From positions 1-64,000 of the forward strand of contig JAFZBF010000002.1 in the NCBI GenBank assembly GCA_017561885.1: a DNA stretch of 64,000 nucleotides, written 5' to 3'. The stretch's first letter is position 1. Every line of letters begins with the position of its first letter. Shown here in pieces: positions 41,170 through 50,748 of this stretch. The position numbers were made by a program, and so were the translations under genes. Source of the stretch: Bacteroidales bacterium (GTDB taxonomy: Bacteria > Bacteroidota > Bacteroidia > Bacteroidales > UBA932). The notes under the pieces are model-generated. The model did not search any database, was not told where the DNA came from, and was given only the letters and a program-made list of their open reading frames with translations.

Positions 41170-43578
41170 ATGAGAACTGTCATTTCTTTCCTAGCCGTTC
41201 TTATGCTGTTCCCCCATATTCAGGTGTATGCCCAGTCCGGCTCGGGACGGGACCAGCAGACCCCTCCCCCTTCGAACCTCAGCCGTCTGGACAGGAGAAC
41301 CCTGTCCCAGTTCAATTATGTTCCTCCCAAGGTGGAAAGAAAGGCAGGTCTTGAAGTCGAGGCTTCAGGTCCCTGCATGTTCGTGGATCCTTTCATCGGA
41401 ACTGCCGGTATGGGGCATACCTTCCCGGGAGCCTGCGTTCCCTTCGGCGGAGTGCAGGTAAGTCCCGACACAGACACAATACCGCACAACGTCGCCGGAG
41501 TGTACCAGCCCGAGGTCTATTCCCTCTGCGCAGGTTATCGCTATGACGACCCGACAATCGTGGGCTTTTCGCACACTCACCTCAGCGGCACCGGTCACTC
41601 GGACCTTGGCGATGTACTGCTGATGCCCGCCACGGGAGTCCTGCATCTGAACCCGGGCACCGCTGACCGGCCGGAAACCGGGTATCGCAGCCGTTTCAGC
41701 CATGAATCCGAGATTGCGACTCCCGGATACTATGCCGTTACACTCGAAGACTACGGCATACGCGCCGAAGTGACTGCCACCACCCGTACGGCGACCCACC
41801 GCTACAGTTTCCCCGCCGAAGGCGAGCGTCATCTCATCGCCGACCTTACGCACGGCATATACAATTACGAAGGAAAAACTATATGGGCCAGCGTGTGCAT
41901 GCAGTCAGACAGCGTACTTACCGGATACCGTATCACTCAAGGCTGGGCACGCGAGCGCTACACATATTTCGCAATCAAGTTCTCACGGCCGGTAAAGGAA
42001 TACGGTTACACTGAAAGCGTTTCCTCCCAGTACAAGGGGTTCTGGAGGAAATTTCCGATATATCGCAACTTTCCCGAAATGGCCGGGCGGGGAATAGTAT
42101 GCTGGTTCGATTTCGACTGGGGCGGAGAGGACACGCTCGAGGTGCAAGTTGCATTGAGCTCCACTTCCGTCGAAGGAGCTCTCAAGAATCTCGAGTTTGA
42201 AGCCGCTGGAAAAGGATTCGACGAGATAGCTGCTGAAGCCGTCCAGAGCTGGGAACGGGAACTGGGCAAGTTGCAGGCCAAGGGTTCGGAGGAAGAACTG
42301 ACGATGCTCTACACCTCACTGTATCATACAATGATCAACCCGTCCGTCTATAGCGACGTAGACGGTGCATACAGAGGGCTGGACGGAAATATCCACTATA
42401 GCGAGGGGAAAGACAACTACACGGTGTTCTCACTCTGGGATACGTACCGGGCGGAGCACCCGCTGCTTCTGCTGATGCATCCGAGACGGGTGCGTGACAT
42501 GGCTCTTTCCATGCTTGAACATCAGGAGCAGAGCGCGCACGGCCTGCTGCCGATATGGAGCCTTATGGCCAACGAGGGCTGGTGTATGAGCGGCTACCAT
42601 GCCGTGTCTGTGCTCGCCGACGCCCTTTCGGCAAATCTTGGACTGGACGGCGACCGTGTGCTTGACGCTATGGTAGCTACATCCACGGTCCCCTATCTGG
42701 AAGGTCTGGATGAATATATCGGGAAAGGATACGTTCCCCTGGAAGCGTCTTCTACCGGAGCTTCCACCACGCTTGAATATGCCTATGACGACTGGACCAT
42801 CTACCGCGCGGCTCTGAGGATGGGACGCGACTCGCTGGCAGAAGTGTACAGGCTCAGATCGCAGAACTACCGCAACCTGTTCGACGGCAGCAGTCCATTC
42901 GCCCGGGCACGCCACAGAGACGGTTCATGGAAGAACCCGTCAGATCCAAGGCAGACCTATGGAGAAGGTTTCATTGAAGGTAATTCCTACAATTTCTCAT
43001 TCCACGTCCCACACGATGTGAACGGACTTATCGAACTGATGGGAGGAGAAGACAGATTCCTGAGCATTCTTGACACATTGTTCCGGATTCCGCTGGCTCC
43101 TGAGTATTATGCCGACAACGAGGATATCGAAGCTTCCTGCCTCATCGGAGGATATGTGCACGGCAACGAACCTTCGCATCATATTCCTTACCTCTTCCAA
43201 TGGACCAGAGAGCCATGGAGGACTGCGTACTGGGTACGCGAGATCATGGAAAAGATGTACGTTCCCCGCCGTGACGGACTGGGAGGAAACGACGACTGCG
43301 GCCAGATGAGCGCCTGGTATGTTTTCTCTGCCATGGGTTTCTATCCCGTATGCCCGGGCAGCGGACAATATGTCCTCGGAGCACCGTTTCTGCCGGAGTT
43401 GACGCTCAGGCTTGACAACGGTGCCCGGTTCACGGTAAAAGCCCCGAAAGTGAGTTCGAAGAACAGGTACGTCAAATCCGTGAAGCTGAACGGCCAGCCC
43501 TATGACAAACGCTACATAACCTATGAAGACATACTGAAAGGCGGTGTTCTGGAATTCGACATGAGCTCCAGGCCGTAA
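41170..43578 (+). CDS. Secreted GH92 alpha-mannosidase
   Basis: An 802-residue enzyme with signal peptide (about 1-21, ending VYA) and a Pro/Gln-rich linker. The GH92 hallmarks are present: DPFIGTAGMGHTFPGACVPFG near the N-terminus, FSHTHLSGTGHSDLGD, SLWDTYRAEHPL, and GNDDCGQMSAWYVFSAMGFYPVCPG, which holds the calcium ligand and catalytic acids. Family members are calcium-dependent exo-alpha-mannosidases acting on N-glycans or yeast mannan. The length is normal. The next gene, 74 bases on, has its own promoter box. Confidence 0.93.
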   Translation: MRTVISFLAVLMLFPHIQVYAQSGSGRDQQTPPPSNLSRLDRRTLSQFNYVPPKVERKAGLEVEASGPCMFVDPFIGTAGMGHTFPGACVPFGGVQVSPDTDTIPHNVAGVYQPEVYSLCAGYRYDDPTIVGFSHTHLSGTGHSDLGDVLLMPATGVLHLNPGTADRPETGYRSRFSHESEIATPGYYAVTLEDYGIRAEVTATTRTATHRYSFPAEGERHLIADLTHGIYNYEGKTIWASVCMQSDSVLTGYRITQGWARERYTYFAIKFSRPVKEYGYTESVSSQYKGFWRKFPIYRNFPEMAGRGIVCWFDFDWGGEDTLEVQVALSSTSVEGALKNLEFEAAGKGFDEIAAEAVQSWERELGKLQAKGSEEELTMLYTSLYHTMINPSVYSDVDGAYRGLDGNIHYSEGKDNYTVFSLWDTYRAEHPLLLLMHPRRVRDMALSMLEHQEQSAHGLLPIWSLMANEGWCMSGYHAVSVLADALSANLGLDGDRVLDAMVATSTVPYLEGLDEYIGKGYVPLEASSTGASTTLEYAYDDWTIYRAALRMGRDSLAEVYRLRSQNYRNLFDGSSPFARARHRDGSWKNPSDPRQTYGEGFIEGNSYNFSFHVPHDVNGLIELMGGEDRFLSILDTLFRIPLAPEYYADNEDIEASCLIGGYVHGNEPSHHIPYLFQWTREPWRTAYWVREIMEKMYVPRRDGLGGNDDCGQMSAWYVFSAMGFYPVCPGSGQYVLGAPFLPELTLRLDNGARFTVKAPKVSSKNRYVKSVKLNGQPYDKRYITYEDILKGGVLEFDMSSRP

Positions 43579-43613
43579 ACCATCTTTCTTGATTTAGAAA
43601 TCAAAATAAATGT

Positions 43614-43621
43614 TATCTTTG
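43614..43621 (+). promoter_or_regulatory. -7 promoter element for the Omp85-like gene
   Basis: TATCTTTG, a perfect TAnnTTTG element, 31 bases before the ATG at 43653. No -33 TTTG at standard spacing is obvious. Confidence 0.45.
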
Positions 43622-43652
43622 GCTAACAGATTATAATCCAATAAGCATAAAT

Positions 43653-44939
43653 ATGAAAAAACTATTAACCTCCGCCCTGCTGGCACTGCTGTTCATAAGC
43701 GCTGCAGCGCAGGAAGACACTAAAAGCGATATCGTAAAGACCGGCATCAATTTCGGTCCCCTGCCCGCAGTCGGTTATTCATCCGACCTGGGCTGGCACT
43801 ATGGCGCCCTTACTGACATATACTGGTATGGTGACGGTTCTACATATCCTGAATATATGTGGAAAGCCAATGTCGAGATATCAAAATACTCCAAGGGCAA
43901 CACTGTCCTGCACAGTTTCTTCGACAGCAAATACCTGATTCCTGGACTTCGCGTTTCAGCCGCCATTTCCTGGTTCGGGAACAAGACCACGAACTTCTAC
44001 GGCTTCAACGGAGCATCGTCGTTATATGATCCCGAACGGGACAGGATTACCGAGACCGGACAGGGGTTCTACCTTATGAGACGTGACATCTTCCGCATCC
44101 AGACCTGTGTCCAGGGGAAGTTCGAAGACAGCAACTGGGGCTGGGCCGGCGGTCTGACCTTCTGGAGCCTCAGGACAGGACACGCAATCAATGAAGGACT
44201 GGATTACACCAACGACAAATCGCTGTATGACCTGTATGTCGAGAACGGAGTGATTCCCGAAGCAGAGAAAGACGGAGGAAAACACCTCGAATTCAAGGCA
44301 GGCGTAGTATATGACACACGCGACCATGAGAACAACCCTACCCGCGGTACCAACCTCGAGGTCTATATGTTCGGAAGCCCTGACATAATTTCAAAACACG
44401 ACAACAACTACCTCAAACTGGCCGTACACCTGAAGCAGTTCGTTCCGCTGGCTGACCGTCTCGTATTCGGCGCTCACCTGGCATATCAGGGCCTCATAGC
44501 CGGCAACGCTCCTTTCTATATGCTTCAGACTATCCAGTCAATCAATATGAAGCAGATCAATACAGAAGGCCTCGGTTCTACCTGCACGCTCCGCGGTACC
44601 GTTACCAACCGTCTGCAGGGTAACGGATATGCCTGGATGAACACCGAACTCCGTTGGAGCTTCGCCAAATTCTACTGGATCAAGCAGAACTGGACACTTG
44701 CTGTCAATCCTTTCTACGATATGGGTATGGTCGTACAGCCCTACCATCTCGAGCAGTTGAAGAGCCTCCCGTCATATGCCTATACAGGCAATACCGAGAA
44801 ACTTCATATGAGCGCCGGTGCCGGCCTTCACGTGATAATGAACCAGAACTTCAACATCAACTTCGAATTCGGCAAGTGCCTCGATCCTAACGACGGCACA
44901 GGTCTCGGCATCAACATCGGCCTCAACTACATCTTCTAG
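43653..44939 (+). CDS. BamA/TamA (Omp85) family outer-membrane barrel protein
   Basis: A 428-residue protein with signal peptide (1-19, ending AAA) and a C-terminal Omp85-type barrel. The characteristic YDTRDHENNPTRGTNLE strand and the loop motif LRGTVTNRLQGNGYAW, equivalent to the VRGF loop of BamA, are visible, and the chain ends in an aromatic residue (NIGLNYIF). POTRA domains are absent, so it is the short, surface-antigen-like form common in Bacteroidetes rather than BamA itself. Role unknown: a phospholipase- or transporter-like barrel is possible. Followed by a strong terminator. Confidence 0.85.
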   Translation: MKKLLTSALLALLFISAAAQEDTKSDIVKTGINFGPLPAVGYSSDLGWHYGALTDIYWYGDGSTYPEYMWKANVEISKYSKGNTVLHSFFDSKYLIPGLRVSAAISWFGNKTTNFYGFNGASSLYDPERDRITETGQGFYLMRRDIFRIQTCVQGKFEDSNWGWAGGLTFWSLRTGHAINEGLDYTNDKSLYDLYVENGVIPEAEKDGGKHLEFKAGVVYDTRDHENNPTRGTNLEVYMFGSPDIISKHDNNYLKLAVHLKQFVPLADRLVFGAHLAYQGLIAGNAPFYMLQTIQSINMKQINTEGLGSTCTLRGTVTNRLQGNGYAWMNTELRWSFAKFYWIKQNWTLAVNPFYDMGMVVQPYHLEQLKSLPSYAYTGNTEKLHMSAGAGLHVIMNQNFNINFEFGKCLDPNDGTGLGINIGLNYIF

Positions 44940-44992
44940 ACGATTGTTGATAAACAACCGTCCTATGTGAAAAAAGGTTCTTGAAAATATAA

Positions 44993-45000
44993 TAGATTTG
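44993..45000 (+). promoter_or_regulatory. Candidate -7 element within the Omp85-phosphoribosyltransferase gap
   Basis: TAGATTTG matches TAnnTTTG and lies just before the terminator hairpin. Transcription from it would begin inside the 5' arm of the hairpin and would serve the phosphoribosyltransferase gene. Confidence 0.4.
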
Positions 45001-45001
45001 T

Positions 45002-45033
45002 ATCCCGGTTAAACTTTTAATCGGGATTTTTTT
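45002..45033 (+). terminator. Intrinsic terminator after the Omp85-like gene
   Basis: Stem 45002-45013 with 45016-45027 (core ATCCCG/CGGGAT, extended by a G-U and A-T pairs, realistically ten pairs with a six-base loop), followed by seven T. The T run overlaps the first possible start codon of the next gene at 45032. Confidence 0.8.
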
Positions 45034-46117
45034 GTCTGCTTATCTTCAGAACGCAAGGTTGTTCCGCTCTGGAACGCTGGCTGATACGGACGTGTATGAG
45101 CTGCAAGGTCCGCAACTTTCAAACCGCTATTTCATATTGAGCCACGAAGGCACCCGGCACCTGATGGCAAGGCCGGAAGTCGTAGGCTATGATTCATATC
45201 TGTCGATGCTGCCCCCTACCCTGGCCGGTCTGCATCTTCTCCATCCCGACAAGAACGGAGACCTGGACATACTGACCATTCTCCGCGGCGGCCTCAACTA
45301 CCCGATGGAGGAAGCTTGCCATCGCTGTGGAATACGCGTCCGTGACATCCATTTCCTGTCCTGCGAAAGGATTATCGAGAATCACGTGATCAAAGGCCTC
45401 GACATCAAGTATGAGAAGGTACGGGCCACTCCTGACCGCACCCTGCTGCTGGGCGACATAGTAGCGACAGGGGACACTCTCAGGCTCTGCCTGGACGCCG
45501 TGTTCGACCTCTTCAGGAAGAAAGGCGGCAGTATCCGCAAGATCATCCTCTTCACCATAGGCGGAACCCGCACCGTCTCCCTGCTGGAAGAACTCACCGC
45601 CAGCGCCCGTGTCCTGTTTCCTGGATTCGAACGTTTCGAATGTTTTTTCTACGAAGGCATATTCACTGTCTATAATGACCCGGGAGTCAGCGGCATCAAT
45701 ACCCCCGACATAGATTTCGGCTGGAAAGGAGGCGTCATCTCCCCTGAATTCCGCCGTTACATCCTCGACCGTCCCGACACGCTTCTTGAAAAATGCATCA
45801 TATATGACGGCGGCGCACGGAGATATGAGATACCTGTACATTTCCACGAAGTGCTTGAATACTGGGAAGGAATCCTTGAAAGAGCAGACAGGATCGACAC
45901 CGCCGCCCTCGTCCGCGAGAAACTTGGCTATGACGGCCCTCTGGATTTTGAGAGCTGGCGCAGTTGCTGCCTTTTTTCCGACCTGCCCGAAAACGGTCTT
46001 GAAGAACTCTGGGCTGCAGAACAGGCACTGCTTGACAATGCAGACCTCCTTCCGCTCCGCGACCTCGCCCAAAGGCGCGTCGACGAACTGAAAACAATTC
46101 TCCTATCCTATGAATAA
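45032..46117 (+). CDS. Phosphoribosyltransferase domain protein
   Basis: A protein of about 361 residues with a phosphoribosyltransferase fold; the PRPP-binding loop is LLLGDIVATGDTL (about 138-150) and ILRGGLNYPMEEA precedes it. Length is about double that of a simple PRTase; the C-terminal 150 residues are of unknown type. The start is uncertain: no ATG occurs before residue 45, and the first possible start is a TTG at 45032 (ATT at 45026 would also be in frame), inside the T run of the preceding terminator. Its end overlaps the cytosine permease gene by eight bases, indicating a pyrimidine salvage pair: imported base, then conversion to nucleotide. Its exact base is unknown. Confidence 0.8.
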   Translation: MSAYLQNARLFRSGTLADTDVYELQGPQLSNRYFILSHEGTRHLMARPEVVGYDSYLSMLPPTLAGLHLLHPDKNGDLDILTILRGGLNYPMEEACHRCGIRVRDIHFLSCERIIENHVIKGLDIKYEKVRATPDRTLLLGDIVATGDTLRLCLDAVFDLFRKKGGSIRKIILFTIGGTRTVSLLEELTASARVLFPGFERFECFFYEGIFTVYNDPGVSGINTPDIDFGWKGGVISPEFRRYILDRPDTLLEKCIIYDGGARRYEIPVHFHEVLEYWEGILERADRIDTAALVREKLGYDGPLDFESWRSCCLFSDLPENGLEELWAAEQALLDNADLLPLRDLAQRRVDELKTILLSYE

Positions 46118-47363
46118 AACTACTAAAACCGACGTTGACTACACGACCGGTCCGGTTGGACCCGCCGGCCGCAAGAGTACGCTGAGCATGTTCATGGTGA
46201 TGCTCGGCTTCACCTTCTTCTCTGCAAGCATGTGGGTTGGACAGCAGCTCGCAGCAGGGCTCGATTTTTCAGGCTTCATCTGGGCATTGCTTCTCGGCGG
46301 CCTCATACTCGCAGCTTATACAGGATCCCTTGGTTACATCGGCGCAGAAAGCGGTCTTTCCCTCGATATGCTGGCCCGCCGCAGCTTCGGCAAAAAAGGC
46401 AGCTGGCTCCCCAGCGCAATGATCAGTTTCACCCAGATAGGCTGGTTCGGCGTCGGCCTGGCAATGTTCGCAATACCCGTTGCAAAAGAAATTTTCGGAC
46501 TTGAAGTCACTCCCGACCAGATGCCGACAGCGGGATATCTCCTGGTAGCTATAGCAGGCATCCTGATGACTGCCAGCGCCTATTTCGGCATCAGGAGCCT
46601 CACCATCATAAGTTACATCGCCGTTCCCGCGGTTGCAATCCTCGGTACTCTGGCAATGATCCTCGCCATAAGGCGCGGTGACCTCGGCCTCGTGGAGCAG
46701 TTCGCTATCGGCACCAAGGACCTCGGAATCATCGCCGGAGCTGGCCTCGTCATAGGAAGTTTCGTATCCGGAGGTACGGCGACACCTAACTTCACCCGTT
46801 TTGCCAAGAGCGGCAGGACGGGCCTGATCATTACTGTAATCGCCTTCTTCATCGGCAACAGCCTTATGTTCCTCTTCGGTGCGGTATCAAGCATCTATGT
46901 TGGCGGAAACGACATCTTCGAGGTGATGCTGAATCTCAATCTCTTCTACCTCGCAGTACTTGTCCTCGGCCTCAACATATGGACCACAAACGACAATGCC
47001 CTCTACTCGGCCGGCCTCGGTCTGTCGAACATTACAGGAAAGTCCAAGAAACTGATGGTAATCATCTCCGGAATCATCGGCACCGTTGCCGCCGTATGGC
47101 TGTACTGGAATTTCTGCGACTGGTTGAACATCCTTAACTGTACCCTGCCGCCCATCGGTATCATCCTTGTAATCCATTACTTCGCACACCGCAAGGCTTA
47201 TCTGGACGGAACCGTCGGCGAGCCTGTGGTGAATTGGGGTGCGGTAGTCGGCGTAGTGGCCGGAGCAGTCGTAGCCAACCTCGTGAAATGGGGCATCCCC
47301 GCCATCAACGGAATGGCGGTCGCAGCCGTTCTCTACTGGCTGCTCAACTTGGGCAAGAAATAA
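46110..47363 (+). CDS. Cytosine permease-like transporter (NCS1/CodB family)
   Basis: A 417-residue membrane protein with about twelve helices. The N-terminal pattern (GFTFFSASMWVGQQLAAGL, GYIGAESGLSLDMLARRSFGKKGSW) and the mid-chain GSFVSGGTATPNFTRFAKSG are typical of CodB-like cytosine/purine permeases. It overlaps the phosphoribosyltransferase gene by eight bases, so the pair is translationally coupled. Imports nucleobases, most likely cytosine, into the cytoplasm by cation symport. Ends one base before the convergent DUF3089 gene. Confidence 0.9.
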   Translation: MNKTTKTDVDYTTGPVGPAGRKSTLSMFMVMLGFTFFSASMWVGQQLAAGLDFSGFIWALLLGGLILAAYTGSLGYIGAESGLSLDMLARRSFGKKGSWLPSAMISFTQIGWFGVGLAMFAIPVAKEIFGLEVTPDQMPTAGYLLVAIAGILMTASAYFGIRSLTIISYIAVPAVAILGTLAMILAIRRGDLGLVEQFAIGTKDLGIIAGAGLVIGSFVSGGTATPNFTRFAKSGRTGLIITVIAFFIGNSLMFLFGAVSSIYVGGNDIFEVMLNLNLFYLAVLVLGLNIWTTNDNALYSAGLGLSNITGKSKKLMVIISGIIGTVAAVWLYWNFCDWLNILNCTLPPIGIILVIHYFAHRKAYLDGTVGEPVVNWGAVVGVVAGAVVANLVKWGIPAINGMAVAAVLYWLLNLGKK

Positions 47364-47364
47364 G

Positions 47365-48273
47365 TTACTGCTGTTTCAGGTAAGCCTGACAGCGGTCAGA
47401 AATGTTTTTACGGAGGCTGTCACCATACCAGCGGATCTCGAAGGTGTGGTAGCAGCCTTCCTTGAAATATGGCTTCCAGGCATATCCTGTCCCTTCAAAA
47501 CCGTCGACAATCAACAACTTGGTCTTCTGGTCCAACGTGACAGTCAAGCTGTCGAACAGGACCGCAGGCGTAGCGTCGGTACACCAGTTCACCGGATTGA
47601 TTGCGACCGAGTTGCCATAGCTTACCAGCGGATTGGCGTCCTCGGGCTCGCGTACCGAGTTGTAGCAGATTGTAACGCCAGTGTCATCCGCACCTGTAGC
47701 CGGAACGATCGAGCGTGACTCTTCCATCTCGCTTTCGGTGATTTTCCAACCCAGGACATATGCGGCCACCATGCGTTCATGAATGTCTTCAGGCATCTCC
47801 TTGAGCAACTCCACCAGGGCCTGTGCGCCCTGGCTGAAACCCGCCAGGACAAACGGTCTGCCTTGGTTCAGATTCTTCATGTAATACTGGAAAGCTTTTC
47901 TCACATCCCGCATCGCCAAGGGAAAACGGCTGGCTATAAGTGAAGTGTCGGCATAGGTTTCCATCGTCACCTGACGATAGAACGGAGAGTAGAAATTCAG
48001 GTTTCCGGACAGGATACGGTCCACCCCTTCCATCTCGTGACGGATTCCTTTACAAAGCGCCGAATCGCAAGCCCAGGCATAATGGACGTCAGCTCCGTCG
48101 ACCTCATAGTCGAACGTTTCGGTAGAAGATATGTAGAACAGGTCAACCGCACCGCTGCGGTCTGTCACATACCAGGATGAAGACTTGCCGTAGTCGGGTG
48201 CCTTCGGGACTATTTCTTTGGGAGTGCAGGCAGCTAGGGCAAGCAATGCCAAAAGCAGAATCTTGATTTTCAT
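47365..48273 (-). CDS. DUF3089 alpha/beta-hydrolase lipoprotein
   Basis: A 302-residue lipoprotein (Cys16 in AACTPK) of the DUF3089 family, an alpha/beta-hydrolase group. The nucleophile elbow is AGFSQGAQ with Ser147, and the YVTDRSGAVDLFYI opening is typical. The His is likely in the C-terminal CYHTFEIRW region. Substrate is unknown. Lies 10 bases after the organophosphate antiporter gene on the same strand. Confidence 0.85.
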   Translation of the reverse strand: MKIKILLLALLALAACTPKEIVPKAPDYGKSSSWYVTDRSGAVDLFYISSTETFDYEVDGADVHYAWACDSALCKGIRHEMEGVDRILSGNLNFYSPFYRQVTMETYADTSLIASRFPLAMRDVRKAFQYYMKNLNQGRPFVLAGFSQGAQALVELLKEMPEDIHERMVAAYVLGWKITESEMEESRSIVPATGADDTGVTICYNSVREPEDANPLVSYGNSVAINPVNWCTDATPAVLFDSLTVTLDQKTKLLIVDGFEGTGYAWKPYFKEGCYHTFEIRWYGDSLRKNISDRCQAYLKQQ

Positions 48274-48283
48274 ATCAGATGGA

Positions 48284-49654
48284 TTAGCGTTTTTCTTCCT
48301 TAAGCGTCAACCCCATGAAGAATATTGACAGCAGGCAGGCAGCCACCAGCAGCACGAAAGTCCAGCTCCATCCGGCATTCTGGGCGACAAGGCCGATGAC
48401 AGTATTCGCCAGAAGGAAAGTTCCGAAGAAATAGCCGAAGAAGCCCGTGAGACCTGCGGCAGTACCGGCCGCATTCTTGGGAGCCAGATCAAGTGCCTGT
48501 ACTCCGATCAACATGACCGGCCCGTAGATAAAGAAGCCGATGCCGATAAGGCATATGATTACGACTGTCAGGTTGTCGATGAAAGCCCAGTACAGGAGCA
48601 CGAACACCATCACGAGAGCCATAAAAAGAATCGTAGGCAATGCCCTGCGGCCATGGAAAAGCTTGTCGGACAGCCATCCGCAGAGAAGCGTGCCGGGAAT
48701 GGCTGCGAATTCGTAGGCGAAATACGCCCAACCCGCGCTCTTCAGGTCTATGCCTTTCTCGGTAAGAATCGTAGGCGCCCAGTCCAGACATCCGTAGCGT
48801 ACCATATAGACGAACGCATTCGACAGGGCGATGAACCAGAGGAACTTGTTGTTGAGCACATGCTTGAAGAAGATTTCCTTCGTCGAGAGGGTCTGTTCGT
48901 GCTTTTCTGAATAATTCTTCGGGTAGTCGTTTCGCCAGGACTCTACCGACGGCAGACCGCATGACTGAGGCGTGTCGCGCAGCAGGATATATGCCAGCAG
49001 GGCAATGAAAAGAGCCACGGCAGCCGGGAATGCGAAGGTGCCTATGAGGAAATAAAGTTCCTCGTGGGTTCCGTAGAACCAGCTGCCGAACCAGGCCGCT
49101 CCGTAGGTGGCCATAGGACCGACAAGGGCGCCTCCGACGTTGTGCGCACAGTTCCATATGCTCATCATCGTTCCTCGCTCTCCAGGCGAGAACCAGTGCG
49201 TCATCACACGGCCGCATGGAGGCCAGCCCATTCCGTTGAACCAGCCGACAAGGCAGTTCAACACTCCCATCACCAGGATTGCCAGGCCTTTGTTCGAGGC
49301 TCCTATCCACTGTATGGGGACTATCATAAAGCACATAGAAATGGCCGTGAGGACAAGGCCGAGCGGCAGGAACACCCTGGCGTTCGAGCGGTCAGACACG
49401 CTGCCCATCAAGAACTTGGACAGAGCGTATGCAGCAGCGTTGAGACCCAGCACGAAACCCAGTTCAGTTTTCTGGAAACCGAGCGGAACCATGGCCGGAA
49501 TAGCCATCGAGAGGTTCTTGCGGACCAGATAGAATCCGGCGTAGCCGATGAAGGCGCCGATGAATACCTGAAGACGCAGACGTTTGTATTTCGCATCGGC
49601 CTCAGGGCCGGTCTGAGCAGGTTTATATGAGGGCTGCCGAAGAAACTTTAGCAT
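48284..49654 (-). CDS. MFS organophosphate:phosphate antiporter (GlpT/UhpT-like)
   Basis: A 456-residue transporter with twelve predicted helices. The OPA-family signature is clear: FNGMGWPPCGRVMTHWFSPGERGTMMSIWNCAHNVGGALVGP. This family exchanges glycerol-3-phosphate or hexose-6-phosphate for phosphate; the close match to this motif slightly favours glycerol-3-phosphate, but the substrate is not proven. The frame extends to a TTG at 49663; the ATG at 49654 is preferred. It is divergent from the lipoprotein hydrolase gene at 49752 and followed by the DUF3089 gene. Confidence 0.9.
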   Translation of the reverse strand: MLKFLRQPSYKPAQTGPEADAKYKRLRLQVFIGAFIGYAGFYLVRKNLSMAIPAMVPLGFQKTELGFVLGLNAAAYALSKFLMGSVSDRSNARVFLPLGLVLTAISMCFMIVPIQWIGASNKGLAILVMGVLNCLVGWFNGMGWPPCGRVMTHWFSPGERGTMMSIWNCAHNVGGALVGPMATYGAAWFGSWFYGTHEELYFLIGTFAFPAAVALFIALLAYILLRDTPQSCGLPSVESWRNDYPKNYSEKHEQTLSTKEIFFKHVLNNKFLWFIALSNAFVYMVRYGCLDWAPTILTEKGIDLKSAGWAYFAYEFAAIPGTLLCGWLSDKLFHGRRALPTILFMALVMVFVLLYWAFIDNLTVVIICLIGIGFFIYGPVMLIGVQALDLAPKNAAGTAAGLTGFFGYFFGTFLLANTVIGLVAQNAGWSWTFVLLVAACLLSIFFMGLTLKEEKR

Positions 49655-49698
49655 TCTGTTCAATAGTTTATTATTCTGCTAATATAGCAAATTTTCGC

Positions 49699-49706
49699 TA
49701 TCTTTG
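49699..49706 (+). promoter_or_regulatory. -7 promoter element for the hydrolase-GH27-GH51 operon
   Basis: TATCTTTG, a perfect TAnnTTTG, 45 bases before the ATG at 49752. No -33 TTTG at standard spacing is seen. Confidence 0.4.
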
Positions 49707-49751
49707 ATTGGAATATACAATCCGCCTGACAACGCTAAAAGCTATAATCCT

Positions 49752-50717
49752 ATGATTCGCAAATTAATAAAACTCACGGCCTTCATATTGGTCATAATCA
49801 CACTCGACAGCTGCCTCGCTGGCAGATATATGTGCAACTACGCTCTCCAGCCGACTCCCCACGGCGAGGATGACATAGACCGTACCAGGGACAAGGCCGA
49901 CTCGCTGCTGGCCGGCAGTACGGCCTGGTATGACAATCTCAAGCAACAGGGAATCCTGAAAGACATCTATGCAGAAGGCTTCAACGGCAACAGGGTTCAC
50001 GCAGTCTATGCTCCGGCGGCAGACCCGGCCAATGCAAACGGAACTGCCGTCATAGTGCACGGCTATACCGACAACCACTATGTCTTCCTCTATCTGGTAC
50101 GCATGTACCGCGACGAGCTGAACTACAACGTGATGGTGCCTGACCTGCAGTATCACGGCTATTCTGAGGGCGAGGCAGTCCAGATGGGCTGGTTCGACCG
50201 GTACGATGTCGAGATGTGGACCGAGAAGGCTCATGAAATCTTCAACGACGACTTTACCGTGGTGCACGGTGTATCAATGGGTGCAGCCACTACGATGATG
50301 ATGAGCGGAGACAACCTGCCCGACTACGTGAAGGCATTCGTAGAAGACTGCGGATACAGTTCTGTATGGGACCAGTTCACGGCAAACCTCAAACAGTCTT
50401 TCCATCTGCCTCCCTTCCCTATCCTCAACAGCGCAAACACTGTCTGCAGGAAACGCTACGGCTGGGACTTCAAGGAGGCTTCATCCGTCAACCAGCTTGC
50501 CAAGTCTTATCTGCCGATGCTGTTCATACACGGCGATGCAGACGACTTCGTTCCTTTCGAGCATCTCCAGAAGAACTATGATGCGAAGACTGCCGGCTAT
50601 AAGGAAATGTGGGTTGCAGAAGGTGCAGTACATGCAAACGCTTTCGCCAGTCATCCGGAGGAGTACAAGCAGCACGTCTCCGATTTCCTGCAGAAAGTGA
50701 AAACCCTGGCATATTGA
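49752..50717 (+). CDS. Alpha/beta-hydrolase lipoprotein
   Basis: A 321-residue lipoprotein (Cys21 in LDSC) with an alpha/beta-hydrolase fold: oxyanion segment VIVHGYTDNH, nucleophile Ser175 in HGVSMGAAT, acid Asp in HGDADDFVP and His in GAVHANA. This is the CocE/BAAT-like serine hydrolase group commonly found in Bacteroidetes glycan loci. The open frame begins at a TTG at 49704; the ATG at 49752 gives the lipoprotein signal. It starts a rightward unit with GH27 (31-base gap) and the SGNH-GH51 fusion, so deacylation of a plant polysaccharide is probable. Confidence 0.87.
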   Translation: MIRKLIKLTAFILVIITLDSCLAGRYMCNYALQPTPHGEDDIDRTRDKADSLLAGSTAWYDNLKQQGILKDIYAEGFNGNRVHAVYAPAADPANANGTAVIVHGYTDNHYVFLYLVRMYRDELNYNVMVPDLQYHGYSEGEAVQMGWFDRYDVEMWTEKAHEIFNDDFTVVHGVSMGAATTMMMSGDNLPDYVKAFVEDCGYSSVWDQFTANLKQSFHLPPFPILNSANTVCRKRYGWDFKEASSVNQLAKSYLPMLFIHGDADDFVPFEHLQKNYDAKTAGYKEMWVAEGAVHANAFASHPEEYKQHVSDFLQKVKTLAY

Positions 50718-50748
50718 CCGAACGACATAAAACTAAGATAAACTGACC

